64,000 nt of DNA from CAZCAC01 sp964496575 (GTDB taxonomy: Bacteria; Planctomycetota; UBA1135; GCA-002686595), in assembly GCA_964496575.1 (NCBI GenBank), contig CAZCAC010000003.1, positions 62,001 to 126,000 on the forward strand. The letters are read 5' to 3'. Below, one piece after another: positions 43,747 through 51,561 of this stretch. The translations under genes and the position numbers were made by a program. Each line of letters starts with the position of its first letter. Position 1 is the stretch's first letter. The notes under the pieces were generated by a model. That model was given only the letters and a program-made list of their open reading frames with translations, had not been told where the DNA came from and did no database searches.

Positions 43747-44742
43747 ATGTCAGTATCGATCAGGAGTGTATTCTCGTGGATGGTGGGCTTGGCGCTGCTC
43801 GCCTCGACCGCCTCCGCTCAGCGGGGCGACCCGGGCAGCCTGCTCCTGTTCCCGGAGTTCGACTCGCGGGTGGGCCTGGGGAGCCTGTGTCTGATCACGG
43901 TGACCAACAGCGAGACCGACGCGGGCGGAGCCTCCCTGGAGACGGTCTGGGAGTACGTGAACGGGCCGACCTGTACGAGCGATCCGGTGGTCGAGCCCCT
44001 GAACGTCGCCGACACCATCACCGTCTTCGCGGGCGCGCACGCCCCCTCGCCGGCCTGGGGGTACCTGTTCGTCTACGCGATCGATCCAGATGACGGGCAG
44101 GCGATCGTTCACGACCACCTGATCGGGACGGCGACGATTCTCGACGGCGTCGGGGCGCTCGAGTACACGGTCGAGCCGCTGTCCTTCTCGGGGATCGGGG
44201 ACGGGATCCACACCGACCTCGACGGGGACGGGGCTCGCGATCTCGATGGCCTCGAGTACTCGCAAGTGGCCGAACGAATCTCCGTGCCCCGCTTCCTGGG
44301 CCAGACCACGGATCTCCAGAGCTACCTGGTGATGATCGACCTGAGCGGTGGGCCGGGCTTCGACACGGTTCTCGGCTACCTGGTGCACAACGACAACGAG
44401 GAGGTGTTCAGCGCCGAGTACGCTTTCTCGTGCTGGAACAAGGTGCCGCTCAGCTCGATCAGCGGGATCTTCGACAACGACTTCCTCTCGAACTGGACCA
44501 ACCACGACCCGAACGAGGTGCTGGGCGCCCCGACCATCGAATCGGGGTGGATCGAGGTGGACGGGCTCTGGAGCGCCAGTACCACGCAGACGATCCCCGG
44601 TCCCGCGTTCGCCTGCTACCTCGTCGACTACCGGCCGACGACGGACACCATGACCTCCGTCCACCCGATCGGCCACGGGAAGCAGGACAACGGCGCCTTG
44701 CTGCCGAATGGTGAGGTGGACGGACCGAGGGGATCCCGGTGA
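43747..44742 (+). CDS. Secreted hypothetical protein, first of two tandem paralogues
   Basis: A 331-residue secreted protein (signal peptide to about residue 24; AAGGAG before the ATG). It opens with GSLLLFPEFDSRVGLGSLCLITVTNS and continues with beta-rich segments such as GYLFVYAIDPDDGQAIVHDHLIGTAT, DLDGLEYSQVAERISVPRFLG and SSISGIFDNDFLSNWTNHDPNEVLG. About 320 residues are shared in order with the next gene (PRFLGQ, GIFDNxFLSN), but this copy ends without the shared C-terminal module, at HGKQDNGALLPNGEVDGPRG. I know no family. The stop lies 20 bases before the likely start of the paralogue. Confidence 0.8.
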   Translation: MSVSIRSVFSWMVGLALLASTASAQRGDPGSLLLFPEFDSRVGLGSLCLITVTNSETDAGGASLETVWEYVNGPTCTSDPVVEPLNVADTITVFAGAHAPSPAWGYLFVYAIDPDDGQAIVHDHLIGTATILDGVGALEYTVEPLSFSGIGDGIHTDLDGDGARDLDGLEYSQVAERISVPRFLGQTTDLQSYLVMIDLSGGPGFDTVLGYLVHNDNEEVFSAEYAFSCWNKVPLSSISGIFDNDFLSNWTNHDPNEVLGAPTIESGWIEVDGLWSASTTQTIPGPAFACYLVDYRPTTDTMTSVHPIGHGKQDNGALLPNGEVDGPRGSR

Positions 44743-44762
44743 GCCGCGTGAAGGAGGAGATG

Positions 44763-46232
44763 ATGAACTACCGCAACGAAGTACGATTCCTCGGGGCCGT
44801 CTGGCTGGCCAGTCTGCTCCTGTCGAGTGGAGCGTTGGCCGAGCTCCAGGGACGGCGCAGCGAGGCGGCCAGTCTGCTGGTCATGCCCGAGGTCGACAGC
44901 CGGCCCGGGGCGCTCACGCTCTTGACGGTGACCAATACGCACGCCACGGAGGGGATCAACGCCGTCTTCGTCTACGTCGACGGCGAGACGTGCGGCGAGA
45001 CGGTGGTCACCGAGCACCTGACCGCGCAGGACACCTTCACCTGCATCGCAGGCGCGCACCACGCCTCCGGGGGTCACGGCTACGCGTACGTCTACGCCCA
45101 GGATCCGCCGACGGACGAGCCCGTCGCCTTCGACTGGCTGACCGGGACCTGCACCGCGATCAACGGCGTCTTTACCCTCAAGTTCTCGGTGGAGCCCTTC
45201 GCCTTCCAGGCCGCGGTACCCGAAGGAACGCCCACGGACCTCGACGACGACGACGTGCGCGATCTCAACGGCCTCGAGTACCGGACGGCACCCGATCGCC
45301 TGTTGTTCCCGCGTTTCCTCGGGCAGAACTTCGACTCGCTGTCGAGCAGCCTGATCCTCATCAACCTGACCGGGGCCGTCGACTTCGACGCCACGGTGGA
45401 GCTCTGGATCTTCAACGACGACTCCGAGCAGTTCGTGGAGGGCCACCAGTTCCGCTGCTGGGTTCGCACGCCGCTGCTCTCCCTGTCCGGGGTCTTCGAC
45501 AACTCGTACCTCTCGAACTCCACCTTCCACGACCCCGGCGAGATCGTCGGGCTGCCCCAGTGGGAGGCGGGGTGGTTCTACCTCGACGGAAAGTACGCCG
45601 AGTCCGCGGACCAGTTCGTTTACGACCCCGCGATCCTCGCCACCCTGGTGGACAGCGAAGGAAGCGGGGAGTCCGCGGTCCTGCCCTTCTTCAGCGGCAG
45701 CCAGCCGAACGGGGGGCTGATCCACGAAGGCACGATGCTCAAGCTGCCCCCGGGCAAGGGCTACTGCTTCGGCGACCCCGGCAGCGGAACGCCGTGCCCG
45801 TGCGGCAACGACAACGACGGCACGCTCCTCGGTTCGGGGTGCGCCAACGGGGTGTACTCGACCGGCGCGCGGCTGTCGGGGGTCGGCGTGGCCAGCGTCA
45901 CCAGCGACTCGCTCATGCTGGCCGCGGTGGGGATGGAGCCGAGCAACTCCGGCCTGTATTTCCAGGCCGACAACGACCTGTCGCCGGGCCTCACCTGGGG
46001 GGACGGCCTGCGCTGCGCGGGCGGCGCGCTCAAGCGCCTCGGCGTCCGCTTCTCCGACGCGAGCGGCGCCTCCGACACCTCGGGCCTGCCTTTGCCGATC
46101 TCGGTGAAGGCCGGGAACGTCTCGGCGGGGGACACGAAGTACTACCAGTGCTGGTATCGCAACCCCGCCGGCTCACCCTGCAGTCACGAGTTCAACGCCT
46201 CCAACGGCTACGGGGTGACCTGGGCGCCGTAG
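44763..46232 (+). CDS. Secreted hypothetical protein, second paralogue, with Cys-rich C-terminal module
   Basis: A 489-residue secreted protein. I chose the ATG at 44763 because AGGAGG lies five bases upstream; a GTG at 44739 overlapping the previous stop is also open. The signal peptide ends near ALA. The first 335 residues parallel the previous gene (EAASLLVMPEVDSRPGALTLLTVTN, DLDDDDVRDLNGLEYRTAPDRLLFPRFLG, SLSGVFDNSYLSN). The end is the Cys-rich module: GYCFGDPGSGTPCPCGN, GSGCANG, NSGLYFQADNDLSPG, GLRCAGGALKRLGV, YYQCWYRNPAGSPC, FNASNGYGVTWAP. A strong hairpin follows the stop. Function unknown; module fusion or loss is discussed in the findings. Confidence 0.85.
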   Translation: MNYRNEVRFLGAVWLASLLLSSGALAELQGRRSEAASLLVMPEVDSRPGALTLLTVTNTHATEGINAVFVYVDGETCGETVVTEHLTAQDTFTCIAGAHHASGGHGYAYVYAQDPPTDEPVAFDWLTGTCTAINGVFTLKFSVEPFAFQAAVPEGTPTDLDDDDVRDLNGLEYRTAPDRLLFPRFLGQNFDSLSSSLILINLTGAVDFDATVELWIFNDDSEQFVEGHQFRCWVRTPLLSLSGVFDNSYLSNSTFHDPGEIVGLPQWEAGWFYLDGKYAESADQFVYDPAILATLVDSEGSGESAVLPFFSGSQPNGGLIHEGTMLKLPPGKGYCFGDPGSGTPCPCGNDNDGTLLGSGCANGVYSTGARLSGVGVASVTSDSLMLAAVGMEPSNSGLYFQADNDLSPGLTWGDGLRCAGGALKRLGVRFSDASGASDTSGLPLPISVKAGNVSAGDTKYYQCWYRNPAGSPCSHEFNASNGYGVTWAP

Positions 46233-46237
46233 AAAGC

Positions 46238-46279
46238 TCGGATCCAGGTGGAGCGGCGCCGCCTTTCGCCTGGATCCGA
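46238..46279 (+). terminator. Hairpin terminator after the paralogue pair
   Basis: TCGGATCCAGG (46238-46248) and CCTGGATCCGA (46269-46279) form a perfect 11-bp stem six bases after the stop at 46232. Inner bases can add wobble pairs. No T-run follows, so it may terminate together with Rho. Confidence 0.65.
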
Positions 46280-46359
46280 CCAGTGACCCACCGGGGACCT
46301 CGCGCTATCCAGTTCAAGGCACGATTCGAAGGGTCCACCACACCGCCCGGAGGTTCGCC

Positions 46360-47934
46360 ATGCGCTCGCTCCTGTTCGCCGTTCTCGTCTTGCTCTGCAC
46401 GGTCGGCTCGCTCGCTCAGGCCCAGTGCGAGTACCAGAAGATCCGCCCGACGACCCCGGTGCGGGAGGGTCGCTTCGGCACGACCATCGCCGCCGACGGC
46501 GGGACCCTGGTCGTCGGATCGAACAGCATCTACGCGGGCGGCGGCCGCTCCGCCGTGGTGCTCGAGCGCTCGGGCGGGATCTGGTCGGTCGTGGCCGAGC
46601 TCCCGGCTCCCGCCTCCGGCACTTTCAGCTGCCCCGTCGCCCTGAGCGGAGATACGATCCTGCTCGGGGAGAGCGACTACGGCAACGGGTGCGGGGTCGT
46701 CCACGCCTTCGAACGAGCGGGTGGGATCTGGTCTCCGACGCAGGTCCTGCACGCGAGCTCCCCGCGGCCGGACGCCGCCTTTGGGCGCAGACTGGTCATC
46801 GACGGGGACCGCGCCGCGATCGCGGCTCCCCTCGACCCCACGACGGAGGACCGGGGTGGCGCGGTCTTCGTCTTCGAGAGGATCGGAGGCGTCTGGACCG
46901 AGACGGCCCGCCTGACCGGCTCGCCGGTTCACGCCGCGGGGTTCTACGGACTCGGCCTGGCACTGGACGGCGACCTCCTCGCCGTGGGCGAACCGGGCTA
47001 CCCGGGGGGGAGCTACTGGCCACGCCTGGTCCACGTGTACCGCCACCAGGTGGGTGGCTGGGTGCTGGAGACGACTCTTTCCGGGGGGCTGGGCACCGGT
47101 CGCGCGCTCAGCCTCGACAACGGTTTGCTCGCCGTCGGCGCCTGCTACGACGGCCCGTGCGGGGGCGGTTGTGTGCACGTCTACGACGGAAGCGTCGGCT
47201 GGCAGCAGACCTCCGTGGTGACCCACCTGGACGCTGACCCGTACGAGGAGTTCGGCTACACGGTGCTGCTTCGCCAGGATCGCCTGATCGTCGGCACGGG
47301 AGACAGCGAGTTGTTGTGGGGCGACGGCCGAGTGTTCGATTTCGACTTGGTCGCGGGGACCGGGATGCTGAGAGCGATCCTCACCCCACACGGACCGACG
47401 CCCCAGGAGGAGCATTTCGGCTGCAGCCTGGCCCTGGAGGGCGGGAGTCTCTTCATCGGGTCGCCCGGCGACAACACCACGAAGGCCAATTCGGGCGCCG
47501 TCTACGCCTACGACGACTCGTGCAGTGGCGAAAACTACTGCGACAGCATTCCCAACTCCAGCGGTCAGGCGGCGACGCTCGGTGCCACGGCCAGCTACAG
47601 CGTGACGCAGAACGATTTCACGTTGGTCGCCTCCAACGCGCCCGCTTCACGGATCGGCATGTTCTTCTACGGCGCGAGCCGGACCTACCTGCCTTTCGGC
47701 AACGGGTACCGCTGCGTGAGCTTCCCGCTGTACCGGTTGAATCCGCCCAGCCTGACGAATTCCGCCGGATCGAGCTCACGGCTGGTCGACTTCACCGCTC
47801 CTCCCGCGGGCGGCGGTGCCGGCCAGATCCTGGCCGGATCGACGTGGCACTTTCAGTTCTACTTCCGGGATCCCGCCGGGGGCGGCGCGCTCTTCAATCT
47901 CAGCGACGGCTTCACCGCGACGTTCGCGCCCTGA
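46360..47934 (+). CDS. Secreted FG-GAP-like propeller protein with shared C-terminal module
   Basis: A 524-residue secreted protein with signal peptide MRSLLFAVLVLLCTVGSLAQA. Residues about 25-390 have repeats of the form FGTTIAADGGTLVVGSNSIYAGGGRSAVVLERSGGIW (seen as separate segments), FGRRLVIDGDRAAIAAP, FGYTVLLRQDRLIVGTG, FGCSLALEGGSLFIGSPG; these are FG-GAP-type blades. The final 130 residues are the module: NYCDSIPNSSGQAATLG, IGMFFYGASRTYLPFGNGYRC, FQFYFRDPAGGGALFNLSDG, ending ATFAP. The 3' end overlaps the 3' end of the minus-strand dcd-like gene by 23 bases. Confidence 0.85.
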   Translation: MRSLLFAVLVLLCTVGSLAQAQCEYQKIRPTTPVREGRFGTTIAADGGTLVVGSNSIYAGGGRSAVVLERSGGIWSVVAELPAPASGTFSCPVALSGDTILLGESDYGNGCGVVHAFERAGGIWSPTQVLHASSPRPDAAFGRRLVIDGDRAAIAAPLDPTTEDRGGAVFVFERIGGVWTETARLTGSPVHAAGFYGLGLALDGDLLAVGEPGYPGGSYWPRLVHVYRHQVGGWVLETTLSGGLGTGRALSLDNGLLAVGACYDGPCGGGCVHVYDGSVGWQQTSVVTHLDADPYEEFGYTVLLRQDRLIVGTGDSELLWGDGRVFDFDLVAGTGMLRAILTPHGPTPQEEHFGCSLALEGGSLFIGSPGDNTTKANSGAVYAYDDSCSGENYCDSIPNSSGQAATLGATASYSVTQNDFTLVASNAPASRIGMFFYGASRTYLPFGNGYRCVSFPLYRLNPPSLTNSAGSSSRLVDFTAPPAGGGAGQILAGSTWHFQFYFRDPAGGGALFNLSDGFTATFAP

Positions 47935-49045
47935 AGGGACGCGCCAGCGTGAGGTCCTGGTCCTGGTAGGAGGGCCCTTCGCGCCCCGCGCCGTACAGGC
48001 GGTCAGGTGGACCCGAGGTGTGGTAGAAGCGCAAGCGGCAGAACACCTGCCCATCCTCGACCAGGAACGGAACGTCGTGGGCGCGCACCTCGAGCACTGC
48101 CGGGGTGCCGCACGGATGCTCGCGCCAGCCGAAGCCGCTGTCGAAGAAGCCGGCGTAGTTGCTGCGGAGCTCCCCGATCCCGACGTCGACCGGCAGCATC
48201 TCGGCGGCGAGGGTCGGCGGGATCCGCAGGCGCTCGCGCGAGGCGAAGATGTAGAAGGACTCGGGCGCGAGGACGCAGCGCCCCTCGCGCGCGCGGACCG
48301 GCTCCCAGAAGTCGCTCGTGGCGTGGAGGCCCTCGCTGGAGAAGTCGAGCACCTCGGTGGGGCTCGCCGCCCGCCACCCCGCCGGGTCGCGGCCGGCCAG
48401 GCCGACGCGCAGGAGCAGCCCGCCCTCCTCGTCGATCGGCACCTCGTCGGGGCACAGGGGGCGCTCCCCCTCGAAGCAGAGCGGCGTTCCCTCGTACACC
48501 GACCGGAGCTCGGCCGCGTCGAGCGCGGCGGTCCCGCGCTGCAGGCGCAGCTGGCCGAGGCGATCGCCGCGCCGCAGCCGCACCGGGAAGGAGAGGGGCG
48601 AGATCTCCAGCCAGAGGCCTCCGGCGTAGCCGGCGGGTGTCTCGTCGAAGCGCGGGTGCCCCGGGCAGAGGACTCGGGTGAAGAGGTCGCAGCGTCCGGT
48701 CGAGGAGCGCGGGTTGAAGCGCGCGCGAAGTCCCTCGGGCAGCTCGAGCTCCTCGTCGAGCTGGACGAGGTAGACCAGCCCCCGCTCCAGCACCGCGCCT
48801 CCCTCCGCGGCGAGATCGAGCTCGCCGAGCGCCAGCTGCTCGATCCGCCGCTCCATCGCGATCTCGCCGGGCAGGAACCCCGCCCGGATCCGCCAGGCGA
48901 CCGGCCCCAGCCGCAGGTCGAGGCTCGCGGGCTGCACCTGCCGCGGCGAGACCGGGGGCGCCCCGGGCACCGGGTGGATCCAGCGGCCCAGCTCGGCCTC
49001 GATCTCGTGGTCGACCAGGATGTGTCCGGGACTCTCGGAGGGCAT
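47912..49045 (-). CDS. 2'-deoxycytidine 5'-triphosphate deaminase, long two-domain form
   Basis: A 377-residue protein of the dUTPase/dCTP deaminase superfamily, in the long form (PF06559) with two tandem DCD-like domains. The active-site-type motif ARFNPRSSTGRCDLFTRV lies in the first half, with PASLDLRLG before and GYAGGLWLEISPLSF after. The second half repeats the pattern (IPPTLAAEMLPVDVGIGELRSNYAGFFDSGFGW). It would convert dCTP to dUTP in the cytoplasm. The start ATG at 49045 follows GGAG. It is divergent to the sucCD leader. Confidence 0.88.
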   Translation of the reverse strand: MPSESPGHILVDHEIEAELGRWIHPVPGAPPVSPRQVQPASLDLRLGPVAWRIRAGFLPGEIAMERRIEQLALGELDLAAEGGAVLERGLVYLVQLDEELELPEGLRARFNPRSSTGRCDLFTRVLCPGHPRFDETPAGYAGGLWLEISPLSFPVRLRRGDRLGQLRLQRGTAALDAAELRSVYEGTPLCFEGERPLCPDEVPIDEEGGLLLRVGLAGRDPAGWRAASPTEVLDFSSEGLHATSDFWEPVRAREGRCVLAPESFYIFASRERLRIPPTLAAEMLPVDVGIGELRSNYAGFFDSGFGWREHPCGTPAVLEVRAHDVPFLVEDGQVFCRLRFYHTSGPPDRLYGAGREGPSYQDQDLTLARPFRARTSR

Positions 49046-49112
49046 CCGGCGATTGTAGCGCCGCAGGTCGTGGGGGGGCGCATGGCGTATGGCCCGCGCG
49101 GGCCGGAGGCCC

Positions 49113-49118
49113 TAGAAT
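49113..49118 (+). promoter_or_regulatory. Candidate -10 element (TAGAAT) for sucCD
   Basis: TAGAAT lies about 205 bases before the sucC ATG and would create a long leader with two hairpins. The preceding bases are GC-rich and show no -35 box. The same hexamer stands before tatA. Confidence 0.35.
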
Positions 49119-49238
49119 CGCCGGCCAAAATCTGCCGCGAGGTCGCGACGGAGCGCGATCCGCGGTTCCTTCACCTCCCCAGCGCGGGCTGGCGCCCGCC
49201 ACCCGAGCGGTCAACCGACTGTCCAGATCACGATTCTC

Positions 49239-49288
49239 GAGGGCTTCGATGCCCTCCCAGCCTGCTTTCTGCGCGCAACGCGCAGAAA
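49239..49288 (+). other. Two hairpins in the sucCD leader
   Basis: GAGGGC/GCCCTC (49239-49244 and 49251-49256) and TTTCTGCGCG/CGCGCAGAAA (49266-49275 and 49279-49288, a three-base loop). The second is a perfect 10-bp stem ending 34 bases before the sucC ATG. It might be a transcript leader structure or a site for regulation. No known riboswitch class is recognised. Confidence 0.45.
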
Positions 49289-49322
49289 CCGACTACGAGT
49301 AGTCCAGAGGAGTTTGCAGCCG

Positions 49323-50483
<1,161 letters not shown>

Positions 50484-50503
50484 CCACGAGGAGACCAGTA
50501 ATC

Positions 50504-51403
50504 ATGAGCATCTTCGTCGACAAGAACACCAAGGTCATCACCCAGGGCTTCACCGGCAAGACCGGGACCTTCCACTCGGAGCAGGCTCTCGCCTACGGCA
50601 CCAACCTGGTGGGCGGGACCAACCCGAAGAAGGCCGGTACCGAGCACCTCGGTCTTCCCGTCTTCGGCACCGTCGCGGAAGCCCGCGAGGCGACCGGCGG
50701 CAACGCCAGCGTCATCTACGTGCCGCCGCCCTTCGCCGGCGCCGCGATCATCGAGGCGATCGACGCCGGCGTCGAGCTGATCGTCGCCATCACCGAGGGG
50801 ATCCCGGTGATGGACATGGTCAAGGTGGTGGAGCGGCTGGAGGACAGCAACTCGCGCCTGATCGGCCCGAACTGCCCCGGCGTGATCACGCCCGATCAGT
50901 GCAAGATCGGCATCATGCCCGGCTACATCCACAAGCCCGGCCGCGTGGGGGTCATCTCCCGCTCGGGCACGCTGACCTACGAGGCGGTGTACCAGCTGAC
51001 CTGCCGCAACATGGGCCAGTCGACCTGCGTCGGCATCGGCGGCGACCCGGTCAACGGGACCAACTTCGTCGACGTCCTGACGGCGTTCAACGAGGACCCG
51101 GACACGGACGCGATCGTGATGATCGGCGAGATCGGCGGCAGCGCCGAGGAGCAGGCGGCCGAGTACATCAAGGCGAACGTGAAGAAGCCGATGGTCGGCT
51201 TCATCGCGGGCCAGACCGCGCCCCCCGGCAAGCGGATGGGGCACGCCGGCGCGATCATCGCCGGTGGCAAGGGTACGGCCAAGGAAAAGGTCGCGGCGCT
51301 CGAGGACGCGGGCGTGAAGATGTGCGCCAGCCCGGCGCGGATCGGCGCGGCGATGGAGGAGTCGCTGCGGGAAGCGGGGCTGCTCGAGACCGCGATGAGC
51401 TAG
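50504..51403 (+). CDS. sucD: Succinyl-CoA synthetase alpha subunit
   Basis: A 299-residue CoA-binding subunit. MSIFVDKNTKVITQGFTGKTG starts the Rossmann fold. The phosphorylated histidine is in KRMGHAGAIIAGGKGTA. NCPGVITP and GIMPGYIHKPGRVGVISRSGTLTYE are family blocks. GAGGAG stands before the ATG. Forms one operon with sucC, ended by the hairpin at 51425-51462. Confidence 0.97.
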   Translation: MSIFVDKNTKVITQGFTGKTGTFHSEQALAYGTNLVGGTNPKKAGTEHLGLPVFGTVAEAREATGGNASVIYVPPPFAGAAIIEAIDAGVELIVAITEGIPVMDMVKVVERLEDSNSRLIGPNCPGVITPDQCKIGIMPGYIHKPGRVGVISRSGTLTYEAVYQLTCRNMGQSTCVGIGGDPVNGTNFVDVLTAFNEDPDTDAIVMIGEIGGSAEEQAAEYIKANVKKPMVGFIAGQTAPPGKRMGHAGAIIAGGKGTAKEKVAALEDAGVKMCASPARIGAAMEESLREAGLLETAMS

Positions 51404-51424
51404 CGCGACCAGCGTGGTAGGAGG

Positions 51425-51462
51425 GCGGGGCGGGGCCGTGGTGGTCTCCGCCCCGCTGTTTC
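51425..51462 (+). terminator. Rho-independent terminator of sucCD
   Basis: GCGGGGCGG (51425-51433) and CCGCCCCGC (51448-51456) form a perfect nine-bp stem with a 14-base loop, followed by TGTTTCATT. It lies 21 bases after the sucD stop. Confidence 0.8.
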
Positions 51463-51474
51463 ATTGTCGAAGAA

Positions 51475-51535
51475 GACACGGAGGGAACGGAGAGCTCCGT
51501 GTGAAACCGCTGTGCTCTCCGTATCCTCCGTGCTC
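51475..51535. repeat. Imperfect 20-bp inverted repeat with CGGAG/CTCCG units
   Basis: The left arm (51475-51495) begins GACACGGAGGG and the right arm (51514-51535) ends CTCCGTGCTC; they pair over about 19 of 21 positions. Inside the left part ACACGGAG also pairs with CTCCGTGT (51495-51502). The pattern of direct CGGAG units facing CTCCG units resembles an intergenic palindrome family I recall from planctomycete and other genomes. It lies between the converging sucD and GDD-repeat genes. Confidence 0.6.
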
Positions 51536-51561
51536 GATGCTCCGCGACACCCTCGATCGAT

